Assembly: GCF_001753165.1 (NCBI RefSeq)
Contig: NZ_CP017448.1
Span: forward strand, 2,855,183-2,919,182
Source: Acidihalobacter aeolianus
GTDB taxonomy: Bacteria; Pseudomonadota; Gammaproteobacteria; DSM-5130; Acidihalobacteraceae
Length of the DNA: 64,000 nt
Direction of reading: 5' to 3'
Shown here: in pieces, positions 1 through 9,900 of the stretch
Position numbering within the stretch: the first letter of the stretch is position 1
Layout of the letters: each line of letters starts with the position of its first letter
Translations under genes and position numbers: made by a program
The notes under the pieces: model-generated
Seen by the model: the letters and a program-made list of their open reading frames with translations, nothing else
What the model was told of the DNA's origin: nothing
The model's database searches: none

Positions 1-861
1 GCCTTGGGCAAATACCCTGAGCAGTTCGACGAACTTTTCGTCAACCTCGTGCATGCCGGCGAACAATCGGGCTCTCTCGAAACCCTGCTCGACAAGATCG
101 CCACCTACAAGGAAAAAACCGAAGCCATCAAAGCAAAGATCAAAAAAGCGATGATGTACCCTGCAGCCGTGGTCAGCGTGGCCTTCATCGTCACAAGCAT
201 CCTATTAATCTTTGTGGTGCCTGAATTCCAGAAGCTTTTCAACGGGTTCGGTGCATCCCTGCCCGCATTCACGCTCTTCGTGATCCACTTGTCAAAACTT
301 TTCCAGGCGTGGTGGTGGGCCATATTTGGCGGTATCGGCGTTGGCGTCTGGGCATTCGTTCGTGGATACAAGCGCTCACAAGCTTTCCACCGCATGATCG
401 ACAGTTGGACCCTGCATGTTCCAATTTTCGGTGCTTTGGCCAGCAAGTCCTCCATCGCCCGTTTCGCACGCACACTCTCAACCATGTTCGCTGCAGGCGT
501 CCCCCTGGTCGAGGCGCTGGAATCCGTCGCAGGCGCTACCGGCAATATGCTTTATGCCGAAGCCACTCGGAAAATGCGCGAGGATACCGCCTCGGGGACT
601 CAATTGCGCCAATCGATGCGCCAATACACCAACCTGTTTCCCAACATGGCCATGCAGATGGTGGCTATAGGAGAAGAATCTGGCGCACTCGACAACATGC
701 TGTCCAAGGTGGCCGACTTTTACGAGGAAGAGGTCGACGTGATGGTCGACGGGTTGTCCACCCTGCTTGAGCCCTTGATCATGGTTATTCTCGGCGTGAT
801 CGTCGGCGGTCTCGTCATCGCCATGTACCTACCGATCTTCAATCTCGGCAAGGTCGTCTAA
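1..861 (+). CDS. pilC: Type IV pilus inner-membrane platform protein PilC, 3' part (cut by window start)
   Basis: PilC/GspF-family polytopic protein that couples the PilB/PilT ATPases to pilin polymerisation at the inner membrane. The reading frame is open from base 1, so the 5' end lies outside the window; 286 residues are visible. Two T2SSF domains can be recognised: the end of the first, then a hydrophobic segment around residues 50-75, another around 95-120, the second T2SSF domain with a GVPLVEALE motif, and a C-terminal membrane segment ending in MYLPIF. The paired EQSGSL and EESGAL motifs are typical of the two repeats. pilD follows 59 bp downstream. Identity is secure. Confidence 0.95.
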   Translation, partial: ALGKYPEQFDELFVNLVHAGEQSGSLETLLDKIATYKEKTEAIKAKIKKAMMYPAAVVSVAFIVTSILLIFVVPEFQKLFNGFGASLPAFTLFVIHLSKLFQAWWWAIFGGIGVGVWAFVRGYKRSQAFHRMIDSWTLHVPIFGALASKSSIARFARTLSTMFAAGVPLVEALESVAGATGNMLYAEATRKMREDTASGTQLRQSMRQYTNLFPNMAMQMVAIGEESGALDNMLSKVADFYEEEVDVMVDGLSTLLEPLIMVILGVIVGGLVIAMYLPIFNLGKVV

Positions 862-870
862 GCACTCTGC

Positions 871-890
871 TGGCGGGAGACGTCCCGCCA
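871..890 (+). terminator. Hairpin between pilC and pilD
   Basis: A perfect 8-bp inverted repeat (TGGCGGGA / TCCCGCCA) with a 4-base loop GACG lies 10 bases after the pilC stop and is followed by GACGCTTTTC. The T run is only four bases, so it may act as an attenuator or mRNA 3'-end stabiliser rather than a full terminator. It would let pilC and pilD be expressed at different levels. Confidence 0.5.
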
Positions 891-920
891 GACGCTTTTC
901 CATTCAATGCAGCGCGGGCG

Positions 921-1793
921 ATGACCTCTTCATTCCTGATCTCGTACTTCGTCCTGTTGGTCATCATCGGACTAGTCGTGGGAAGCTTCCTCAATGTGGT
1001 GATCCATCGCCTACCACGCATGCTGGCTAGGCAGTGGCGTGAGGAATGCGCTGCACTAGCTGCCGAAACGCCCGCCCAAGACATGCAACCCTCCTTGCCC
1101 CCCTACAATCTAGTGACACCCCGTTCCGCCTGCCCTGATTGTGGGCATGCGATAGGCCCTCTGGAAAACATTCCGCTCATTAGCTATCTCTGGCAGCGTG
1201 GCCGTTGTCGCGCCTGCAAGGCCAGGATATCGCCACGCTACCCCTTGATCGAACTAATGGGTGCGGCACTCGCCGCAATGGCCGCTCTCCGTTTCGGCTT
1301 CAGCTGGGAAACCCTGGCTGCTGTCGTGCTTGGTTGGAGTCTGCTCGCATCCGCGGCAATCGACCTCGAAACCCAGCTCTTGCCAGACGTAATCACACTC
1401 CCGCTGCTTTGGATGGGCTTGCTGGTTAACCTCGACGGACTGTTCGTGCCGTTGCATGACGCAGTCGTCGGCGCTGCTGGCGGTTACCTGAGTCTTTGGC
1501 TGATCTACCACCTATTCCGCCTGCTCACCGGAAAAGAAGGTATGGGTTACGGCGATTTCAAGCTGCTCGCGCTGATTGGCGCGTGGCTGGGTTGGCAGCA
1601 GCTACCGCTGGTTATATTGCTCTCCTCGTTGGTCGGTGCTGTGACCGGGCTGACACTGATGGCATTGCGCCGACACCAGCGCGAGATCCCAATCCCCTTC
1701 GGGCCCTACCTTGCCGCCGCGGGCTGGATCGCGCTGCTATGGGGACCTCAGTTGACCGATGCCTACCTGCGCTTCGCGCACATAGGCGGATGA
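921..1793 (+). CDS. pilD: Prepilin peptidase / N-methyltransferase PilD
   Basis: Bifunctional inner-membrane aspartyl protease that cleaves type IV prepilins and N-methylates the new N-terminus. The 290-residue protein has an N-terminal membrane helix, then the cytoplasmic zinc-binding domain with CPDC (Cys71/Cys74) and CRAC (Cys96/Cys99), then several membrane helices carrying the two catalytic aspartates: Asp148 in AAIDLETQLLPD and Asp212 in GMGYGDFK. The four-cysteine form is the one with the methylase domain. The start is the ATG at 921. The stop overlaps the coaE start (ATGA), so the two are probably translationally coupled, which is the usual pilC-pilD-coaE arrangement. Confidence 0.97.
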   Translation: MTSSFLISYFVLLVIIGLVVGSFLNVVIHRLPRMLARQWREECAALAAETPAQDMQPSLPPYNLVTPRSACPDCGHAIGPLENIPLISYLWQRGRCRACKARISPRYPLIELMGAALAAMAALRFGFSWETLAAVVLGWSLLASAAIDLETQLLPDVITLPLLWMGLLVNLDGLFVPLHDAVVGAAGGYLSLWLIYHLFRLLTGKEGMGYGDFKLLALIGAWLGWQQLPLVILLSSLVGAVTGLTLMALRRHQREIPIPFGPYLAAAGWIALLWGPQLTDAYLRFAHIGG

Positions 1794-2392
1794 CATTCCG
1801 CGTCGGACTCACCGGCGGTATCGGTTGTGGAAAATCCACGGTATCCGAGCTCTTTGCCGCTCGCGGCATCCCGGTGATCGACAGCGATCTGGTCGCGCGC
1901 GAGCTCGTACGCCCAGGCGAGCCGGCATTGGCGGAAATCGCCGCGGCATTCGGCCCAGAAGTATTACATGACGACGGCACACTCGACCGACGCGCGCTGC
2001 GATCCAGGGTGTTCAAAGATGAAGAGATGCGTCGTCGACTGGAAGGGATACTCCACCCTCACATCAAGAGCGTCCTCGTCACCCGTAGCGCCTCGGCGAA
2101 TGCCCCCTACACCATACTGGTAGTGCCACTCCTGCTCGAGAGCGGCTGGGAAAATCTGGTCGACCGTATCCTCGTCGTCGACTGCGCGCCAGAGACCCAG
2201 ATCCGCCGCGTGATTGCGCGAGACGGATGCAACGACGCCGATGTCCGCGACGTCATGCAGGCTCAGTGTACACGCGAAGCACGTCTCGGCCGGGCCGACG
2301 ATGTCATCCGCAACGAGGACAGCGACCGACACTTGCTGGATGCACGAGTAGCGGAACTAGACGTGCGCTACCGAGAGGCCGCGCGCGTCTAG
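1790..2392 (+). CDS. coaE: Dephospho-CoA kinase
   Basis: Catalyses the last step of coenzyme A synthesis, ATP-dependent phosphorylation of the 3'-OH of dephospho-CoA. The 200-residue protein has a P-loop GGIGCGKST at residues 9-17, a DSD motif near residue 30, and the HP (ILHPHI) and PLLLESG segments typical of the family. The ATG overlaps the pilD stop by 4 bases. In related genomes coaE is normally followed by zapD; here the cellulose block (bcsC to regulator) separates them by 14 kb. Confidence 0.96.
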   Translation: MTFRVGLTGGIGCGKSTVSELFAARGIPVIDSDLVARELVRPGEPALAEIAAAFGPEVLHDDGTLDRRALRSRVFKDEEMRRRLEGILHPHIKSVLVTRSASANAPYTILVVPLLLESGWENLVDRILVVDCAPETQIRRVIARDGCNDADVRDVMQAQCTREARLGRADDVIRNEDSDRHLLDARVAELDVRYREAARV

Positions 2393-2415
2393 CCCAGCCT
2401 GCTAAAGCAAGGGCT
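2391..2415. terminator. Possible bidirectional hairpin between coaE and bcsC
   Basis: An interrupted inverted repeat (AGCCC ... TGCT-AA-AGCA ... GGGCT) spans the stop codons of the convergent genes coaE and bcsC. There is no T tract, so the call rests on symmetry and on its position between convergent genes. Confidence 0.3.
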
Positions 2416-5400
2416 CAGCTCCCGGCTTGGGGGTTATTCAAACCGAACAGCCACGGCGCCTCGACACTGTGCGTTTCCATGCTGTGCCTGTCTAGGGGCT
2501 GGGCATTGAACCAGTACCGAACCAACACACCACCGGACAAATTGGTGTAATTCTGGCTGTTGTCCGAACCGAAAAATCCGCTTATGAACAGATGCGGCGT
2601 CCACGCGTAGGTACCCGTGAACTTCAAGCCATAGGCGACACTGCCCACGGTGTTCGAGGGGTAGTAGGCATTCCCGGACAATGTCTGCATGCCCGAATCG
2701 AGTGGGAAGTATTGGCTGCTGTTGCTGTGAAATACCTGCCAACCGACCAGCCCGCTGAAACGGTAGTTGAGTCTGTGTGCCGCGGTGCCCTGCCACTTGA
2801 GGGTCAGTGCGGGACGGAAATAGTACTGCGGACTGAAATATCCGCCCTGGCCGTAGGTGAAGTGGCTGGAATCGTTCGAGTAGAACATGGAAAGAAGATC
2901 GAAGCCCAAGGCGATGCGAGCCTCGCGCTGGTCCACGATGCGCCAGTTCGCCCCCAGATTCGCCTCCACGCGCGTATTGGTCTGCACGTGCTGCCCTTCC
3001 AGCGCGGCCAGGCTGAGGCTGCCATACAGCAAGCGCTCCTCGTTACCAGAACCAAAGCTGATCCCGAGTCCGTTGACAAATACACCACCCCACACCAAAC
3101 CGGTCTTCTGGTCCTTGATGCCCGCATAGGACAACACGCTGTCACGCATGGCATGTCGGAACAGGTCGAGCGCAAGCGGACCACCCGACGGCTGCCAACG
3201 CAAAGACGCGATCAGACTGTGTTCGAGGAAACCCAGAGGCGAGCTGCCTACCGTAATGCCCAGATTGGGACGGTCTAGGCTCATCGCTAGCCCCAGGCCA
3301 CTCGCCTTGGCGTATGTTCCCGGTTCGGATCCGTAAATCGGCGCGGTACCTATCTTCGCCCCGCTGCTCACCGTACCCGCATCCACGGCAATCGGTGCCA
3401 GCCGTACGGTAACACGCGTGTTGTAATCGACCGCCGTGCTGCCTTCGAACTGACTGCCGAACAGGGTCATCTGGTCAAGCCCCTGCGTACCGCTACGCGC
3501 GCGGGCGTAGAAGGCCGCATCCACATAGGGACTCATATGTCCCTCGATCGCGGCTAGCTCATCACGAATTTCCTGCCGTGCCTTCGGAACATCTGCCATG
3601 GCGACACCCGTTTTTACCTCGGGCAAAGGCCCTGTTGCCGCAACCTTAGCGCCGACTGGACCCGCGAACGGGTAACTCTGTGCTGGGGCCGCTGCGGCGA
3701 ACGGATAGCGCTTGTCAAAGCCATTGGCAGCTACAGAGCCACCCATCGTCTCGCTCGCTGGCAAAACCGGTTCCGGCAGGCTGGCCAGCGCGCTGCGGAG
3801 TGACTTGCGTGCCATATCGGCATTGCCCTGCCGCAAATCGACTTTCGCCGCCAACATTTTGAGGCTCACATCGTCAGGTCGGCTGGCCAGTCCCTGTCGC
3901 ACCCATTTTTGTGCCTGCGCTGTATCGCCTGCAGCCAACGCTGCGCCGACTGCTGCCTGATAGCCTGCCGACGTTTTGCCGGGGCCAACCTGGCGATATA
4001 TGGTCAACGCTTCCGAAAAATGCCCTTCCTGAATCAACAGATCAGCGCGCACTCTCTGCACGCCCGGGTCGTTCGGGTAAATGGATTCCGCGCCGCTGAC
4101 GATGGCCTCAGCGATTTGCGTATTCCCATGATCAAGTGCGTGCTGCGCCTCTCGCCGGGCAGCATTGAGATAAAGCGAACGCACTTGATCGGTCTGGTCC
4201 GAGGTCAAATCCTGACGACCCAACAAGGCAATCAAGCGGGTATGCAATGCCACATCATCGTCGGACTGATACAGCAACCAGGCCAGTTGCAGCTGTAGGT
4301 CGACTGGAGCAGCCTTACCGTCCCTGGCAAGCGCGGCGCGCAAACGGGCAATGGCCTCTGGCCGATGCCCCGTCGCCGCTTCCGCCCACGCCACAACGCT
4401 CGCATAATCCGGCGTACCCTGTAAGTCGCGCTTGACGCCGTCAGGTATGCGTCGGTTCGCCGCGAGCAACTGTGCGGGGCTGTCCATCTGCTGGAGTGAT
4501 TGCAATGCGGCCAGCCAGGCCTTGGGGTCGTCGGGAGCCGCCTTGGTCAACCGGGCGAAAATACGGCTGGCCTCCTGACTCTGCCCCATCCGCTGATATG
4601 CCCCTCCCAAAGCCGCCAGGGCAGCAGGGTCTTCCGACTTGAGGTTGAGTGCCTGCCGATAGTCGTTGACCGCACGTTGATAATCGGCGACGGCGACGGC
4701 CTGTTGGCCAGCCTTCATCCACGACCAGTAACGCGCGTTACGTGCAGCCTTGGCAAGACGTGCCCGGTCCGCCGCGCTACGCGTCATACCCTCTGCACGA
4801 CCGTAGTAATCCGCCGCCCGCGTGAAATCCTGCGCGCGCATGGCCACATCGGCCAGACCCTCCTGAGCTTTCGCGTTATGCGGATCGCGCGTCAGGATGG
4901 AAGTAAACATCTCGCGGGCACGGTTCAGATGACCCGCCTTGAGCGCTGCATAAGCGTCAGACATCTCGCGCCCATGACGGCGCTGGCGCTCGATTCCCGC
5001 CTGCAACCCCTCGGCCTGGCGCAGATTCGCCGCCAAAACGGAATCCCGGTGTTTTGCCAGATACGCCCGCAAGTAGGGTATCGCACGCGGATCCTTGCCC
5101 ATCCAGCCCAGCGCTTCGCGCCAGTGCGCCTGCGCGCCCGGGACCTTATCTTTTGCCAGAGAGGAAAGAATCTTGATGCCCTCGATCCGAGTCTGCGCGT
5201 GATAGCTCAAGAGTTGGCCTAGCACCAGCCGATACGCGGTTTCATGGGGATGCAACGTCACCTGGGTGCGCAGTTCGCTCACTGCGGTCTGCCAACCGCC
5301 GGTGACCTTGGCCAGAGTCTGGTAATAGGTCTCCGCCCATTTAGGTGGAGGTGGGCCCTGAAACACGTTCCGATAGGCGGAGACTGCAGCGGCGTATCGT

Positions 5401-5792
5401 TTCTCGCTGGTCAGCCGTGCCGCCTCTGCAAGCTTCGGACCCGCACCGGGGCCCAAAACCAGCAGGCCGCGTATCTGGTCGATGGCCGGATTCTGAGGTG
5501 CCACCTGTTTGAGGCGGTCGAGATAACGCTGAGCTTCAGCGAGTCTCCCCCGACGAGCATCGTACAGCGCCAACCCCGCCAAAGCCGTCGGCTGTTTGGG
5601 ATCGGCCGCGAGCACCTGCTCCCAGCTCTTGGCTGCCAGATCTTCGCGTCCGTGCATTTTCCAGTATTGCGCGCGTTCGATCAGTAGTTGCACTGCGCTG
5701 CCATTGCCCGATGCCGCGGCCAGAGTCAGTACAGGTGCGCCCATGGTCAGCACGCCCGCAATCAGGGTGGGCATCCAGATTCGTCGCTTCAT
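2415..5792 (-). CDS. bcsC: Cellulose synthase outer-membrane export subunit BcsC
   Basis: Carries the growing glucan across periplasm and outer membrane. The 1125-residue protein has a signal peptide (residues 1-26, ending LTLAAA). A long TPR solenoid follows, with many repeats of the form AxxxLxxLxxxxPxxP from about residue 30 to 680. The last ~330 residues form the beta-barrel BCSC_C region, rich in alternating aromatic and glycine residues, including SPLGFLEHSLIASLRW, YSNDSSHFTYGQGGYFSPQYY-type and SGGVLVRYWF segments. Length agrees with E. coli BcsC (~1150). The start overlaps the bcsZ stop by 4 bases. It is the last gene of the operon. Confidence 0.95.
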   Translation of the reverse strand: MKRRIWMPTLIAGVLTMGAPVLTLAAASGNGSAVQLLIERAQYWKMHGREDLAAKSWEQVLAADPKQPTALAGLALYDARRGRLAEAQRYLDRLKQVAPQNPAIDQIRGLLVLGPGAGPKLAEAARLTSEKRYAAAVSAYRNVFQGPPPPKWAETYYQTLAKVTGGWQTAVSELRTQVTLHPHETAYRLVLGQLLSYHAQTRIEGIKILSSLAKDKVPGAQAHWREALGWMGKDPRAIPYLRAYLAKHRDSVLAANLRQAEGLQAGIERQRRHGREMSDAYAALKAGHLNRAREMFTSILTRDPHNAKAQEGLADVAMRAQDFTRAADYYGRAEGMTRSAADRARLAKAARNARYWSWMKAGQQAVAVADYQRAVNDYRQALNLKSEDPAALAALGGAYQRMGQSQEASRIFARLTKAAPDDPKAWLAALQSLQQMDSPAQLLAANRRIPDGVKRDLQGTPDYASVVAWAEAATGHRPEAIARLRAALARDGKAAPVDLQLQLAWLLYQSDDDVALHTRLIALLGRQDLTSDQTDQVRSLYLNAARREAQHALDHGNTQIAEAIVSGAESIYPNDPGVQRVRADLLIQEGHFSEALTIYRQVGPGKTSAGYQAAVGAALAAGDTAQAQKWVRQGLASRPDDVSLKMLAAKVDLRQGNADMARKSLRSALASLPEPVLPASETMGGSVAANGFDKRYPFAAAAPAQSYPFAGPVGAKVAATGPLPEVKTGVAMADVPKARQEIRDELAAIEGHMSPYVDAAFYARARSGTQGLDQMTLFGSQFEGSTAVDYNTRVTVRLAPIAVDAGTVSSGAKIGTAPIYGSEPGTYAKASGLGLAMSLDRPNLGITVGSSPLGFLEHSLIASLRWQPSGGPLALDLFRHAMRDSVLSYAGIKDQKTGLVWGGVFVNGLGISFGSGNEERLLYGSLSLAALEGQHVQTNTRVEANLGANWRIVDQREARIALGFDLLSMFYSNDSSHFTYGQGGYFSPQYYFRPALTLKWQGTAAHRLNYRFSGLVGWQVFHSNSSQYFPLDSGMQTLSGNAYYPSNTVGSVAYGLKFTGTYAWTPHLFISGFFGSDNSQNYTNLSGGVLVRYWFNAQPLDRHSMETHSVEAPWLFGLNNPQAGS

Positions 5793-6952
5793 CGCCAGTT
5801 CACCTCAAGATTGCCTTTGGAATCGAAGCGGTAGATCCCCCCCAGGTAACCCAGCGCGAACAGCGCCAGATTCTGGTCGTAATAATGCGCCGGACGGCCA
5901 TACAAACCATCCGCTTGGCGACTCCGCTCGATAATTTCAAGTTGTTGTTTAAAAAGTGAAGTTGTACCCAAACTCCGCAGATAGGGCAGTAGTGCGGCGG
6001 AAAAACCGACGGGACCATCACCCACGGCATCGCCCGTAGCCGTGTTCACCGAAACCGGCGGCACGGCATGAGTGTGCAGATAATTCGCCATGCCCCATAA
6101 CGCGCCGATACTCTGTTGTGCGCCCGGCATATCATCCGGCGTCATACCGGCCCACAGGTACACGCGTATCGCATCGTAACTGCCTCTGTCAGGGGAGCGT
6201 TCGGCGGGACCGAAGCCCTTGCTCGGGCACCAGCCGACCCAGTTCGGCGTGAAGCCGTGCGGGGAAACGGACTGTAACAGCGTGGGAAGCGCATGCGCCA
6301 TGTCGGTCCATGGTGCTCCCAGAACGTGCCCCATTCCCTGCAGCACCGGCAATGGCATATAGCTGGGATCGAAGGTGTAGCAACCCGATCCGTCCGGCCC
6401 GAAACCCTTCCGCCCCGGCAGCAGCAGCGGCCCCACACCCGGCAGGTTCACCACTTCCTTCAGCGCGATCGCGGCAGCCAGGCCGCGCCCCAGCTTGGTG
6501 TAGCGCTCGTCGTGCCACAGACGCCCCGCCTGCAACAGCGTATAGGCCATCCAGAGATCGGCATCGGAGGCCGAATTCGGATCGATCACCCCCCATGTGC
6601 CGTCCGCCCGCTTGCCCCACAGCCAGGCCGGCAGTCTTGCGCCGAGTTCGTCAGCAGCCAGGTTTTCCCGGGTCCACTGCAGCAGCTTGGCGAATACGGT
6701 CGGTTGGTTGGACACCAGGGCGAAGAACAACGCATAGGCCTGCGCTTCCGACGTCGTCCGCTGGTCCTCGTAGGCACGGTCGATCACCCGCCCCTGAGCA
6801 TCGATGAAGGACTTGGCATAAGCCGTCCACAGCCGGCCGAAGAGATCGGGGTCGACCGCGCTGTGTACCTGGCTGCAGGCGGACAGCAGGATCAGCAGCA
6901 AGCCGATCCCGCTTCCGCGCAGCAGGTTTAACAGAGGTGCAGCGGCCCGCAT
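5789..6952 (-). CDS. bcsZ: Periplasmic endoglucanase BcsZ (GH8), predicted lipoprotein
   Basis: GH8 endo-1,4-beta-glucanase that trims or edits nascent cellulose. The 387-residue protein begins with a lipoprotein-type signal (LLSAC, Cys26). The GH8 hallmark TTSEAQAY places the likely catalytic acid at Glu69, and PNSASDADLWMAY (about residues 125-137) matches the substrate-binding region with conserved aspartates. It lies 1 bp after bcsAB and overlaps bcsC, so the operon is tightly coupled. E. coli BcsZ is soluble and periplasmic; a lipidated form would be membrane tethered, which is an inference from the lipobox only. Confidence 0.94.
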   Translation of the reverse strand: MRAAAPLLNLLRGSGIGLLLILLSACSQVHSAVDPDLFGRLWTAYAKSFIDAQGRVIDRAYEDQRTTSEAQAYALFFALVSNQPTVFAKLLQWTRENLAADELGARLPAWLWGKRADGTWGVIDPNSASDADLWMAYTLLQAGRLWHDERYTKLGRGLAAAIALKEVVNLPGVGPLLLPGRKGFGPDGSGCYTFDPSYMPLPVLQGMGHVLGAPWTDMAHALPTLLQSVSPHGFTPNWVGWCPSKGFGPAERSPDRGSYDAIRVYLWAGMTPDDMPGAQQSIGALWGMANYLHTHAVPPVSVNTATGDAVGDGPVGFSAALLPYLRSLGTTSLFKQQLEIIERSRQADGLYGRPAHYYDQNLALFALGYLGGIYRFDSKGNLEVNWR

Positions 6953-6953
6953 G

Positions 6954-9900
6954 TCAGGCGGCGTTCATCCGCTTGGTTGCACGGCGCCTTAGCAAGGCTC
7001 CAACCAACCAAGCCAAGATCAGAGACGCCACAATCACGCCGATCCAGATTACCCACGGATGGCGGCTCAGGTGATAGCGCATCCAGGTCCAGAAAGGCAG
7101 TTTGCCGACGAAGTAGCTCGGCGTATGCAGAATGAACGAACTGACCTCGTCGCCATGCACCACGCTCAGGTTACCGAACACGTTCTTGCGCTTGTCGGCG
7201 CTGTCCAGCGCGTTGAGTAGGGCTTCCCAGCCGTTGCTGTCGTGCGCCGAGATCACCAGCAGCGCCCGAGACTTGTGCAGCGGCGAAATACCCTCTTCGA
7301 TCACCGCCTGCGGCACAGTGCCGGCTGAAACCAGCCTGCCCAGCGCAGCCTCGCCATAATGTCGGTCGTCGCCGTTCCACCAGGGCAGATGCCAGCGCGA
7401 CTCGGCGAACCAACCGGCCAGATTGTTGAGCTTGATGCCGTCCTGCCCGTATTCCATCGGCAGATGGCTGCCCCACTGCTGCATCGACTCGCCGTTCGGC
7501 GTGGTGAACACCAGCAGATTACGCTCGGATACCGTCGCGACATCGCCAGGATGCACGACCGCCACCCGTACGCCGGCCATGCCGGTCTGCTGCCCGAACA
7601 TACCCATGACGTTCAAATAGGCATGCAGCATCGGCTGATCCGCACTGGCCGGCAGGACAACCGCCGTGCGCGACAGATCCGCGTAGCGCGTGAACGGATA
7701 GCCACCGTTCATCCAGATCGAGAGTGCGGGCAGTCGCGTGTAATGCGGGATGCCGCGCAGGTCGATGGTGGAATCCGGATAGATCACGCCGGCAGCATTG
7801 TTGATATTGGTCTGCGTGCACTTGCCCTTGATCGGAGCGAAGTAGAAGGTCGCCGCCATCGAATTGGCGTAAGGCTGAAGCACGCTGGCCGGGAAATTCA
7901 CCACGGCACTATGCTGCTGAGATACGCCGGCACCTTGAGGCAACGAAAACCCATGCACGAAATTCCCATTGGCATTCAAGTTCAGTGTCGAATTGGCCGA
8001 AATCGGCACCGAGTTATAACCGTAATGGATATCCACCGGCACGCCGTGTCGATCCCATAGGAACAAGGACGGCGGCAGGTAGAAGGTGAACGGCAGGGTG
8101 CCGGTACCGTTGACAGACATGGGATTCCAGCCTGCGAGTGCATCCAGACGCACAGGTCCGTTGCTCGGCACCCAGCGAGGTGCATGATCTGGTTTTGACA
8201 ATGGCGGCATGTCGACATTGCTTACCTGCGCATCGGCACCACTCAACATGGCATAACCCAGCGCCAGACCACGTGCCGCCGTTACGACCTGCTGCGCATT
8301 CTCACCCACCACCCACAGAATCTTGCCATAGGGATCGTTCGGATTCGTGGTCACGGCCAGTGTCGGGCCGCTGACCTGAGGGACACCCGTGATGGGGGGG
8401 AGATTGGCGCTTGTGGCAAACACCACTGCATTGCCGTTCGCTGGCAGGCTGCCGATGGAAACCGGGAAATCGGTGCCGCGGTAGCTCGCCAAATCGCCGA
8501 ACCATGAGGCCACAATACCTGCTGCCTGTAGCGTCGTACTACTCGGCTGGGTGAAAAAAACGAATGGCAGCTTGAGGCGATTCTGCATCGACTTGTAGAA
8601 GAACGGTGCGGGCAGAAAGTGCAGATTGTCGTTCAACGCAAGCCGTGCACCCGAAACACGTATCTCGGTGCTTGGGGAAATTGTCGCCCATAAGGTGCTG
8701 TTGTTCGGATCCTCGCATTGATTGGTGTAATGGCCGATCAACTGGAACGCAAGATGATTGTATTCGCTCAGCAGGTTCGGATTGACCGAAAAGCTTGCCG
8801 TATGCGCATCGCCCTCCGTGTCGCCGGGCTGCACAGGAATGGAACGTACCACGCGATTGTTGATCAACACATTGATCTGGCTGATACGTGGCAGCAAGCC
8901 AGGTGAAACGTGGTAACGCACGGTCATCTCGGCCTTGGCCACCACACGGTCCGGCGGGATCGACAATGACACGCCCTGAATATCGTCGACACCACTCATC
9001 CGGAGACCCTGCTTTGCCCCGAGACCGGCCAGCGTCCATTGCGTGGAGAAGCTGCCCTGCGCGTTGGTGGCGGCGCTTTGGGTGGCTGCCTGTGCATCCT
9101 GCGGTACTGCGGAAAGACCCGCAGCACCCAACATCAGCGCCAGCGGGATGAGCAGGGTTCCGGCGGCGCTGCTCTTGGTGGCCGAGGCAGAAGCAGGGGC
9201 AGCTTCTTCACGCGGCGCACGCGTCCAGATGCCGGACACCATGCGCCACACGCCGAGCAGCGCAAGCAGCGCAACCTGCACCAGACTGCGCCATGGGCGA
9301 TCCGCATCGCGTGCCTCGCCCCATCCCAGCCAGGCGTCCGCGCGCCCGTAGATGATCCTCACCAGATCACCTAACTGTTCGTTGTTGAGTTCGCCGAACT
9401 TGAGCCGCATCAAACCATCCTCCGAGAAAGTCACTGTCGCCGGGAAGCGATACTCCCCCCCGTCGTAAACCACACCGATTACTACGCTGGCCCCCTTTTC
9501 CAAACGGGCCTGATGAGCCAGGTCGATGCTCATGCCGCCTTCGGAAATATCTACCGTGCGGGCCAGAATCCGCTCGCCGCTGGGCCGATAAAGCATGGCC
9601 GGCAGCGCCAATGGCACGCGCACCTTTTCACGTACCTGTCTCGTCTCCCAGTTCACGCCCAGCACCACGCTGATCATGAGCAGGTTGTAGATGGTCCATG
9701 CGGAGGTCATCACGATGGTCGCGGTATCGGCGTGCGGCTGTAGATTCCAGCGCATGACCGCGGCTACGAGACCGCCCACATTGAGCAGAAAAAGAACGAC
9801 AAAGGGCCAGGCGAAACGCCTGTCGAAATAGGCCTTGCGCACGATGCCGCCCTTGGCCGTGACATTGAACTTACCGAGCTTTGGATTGATGACCGCCAGC

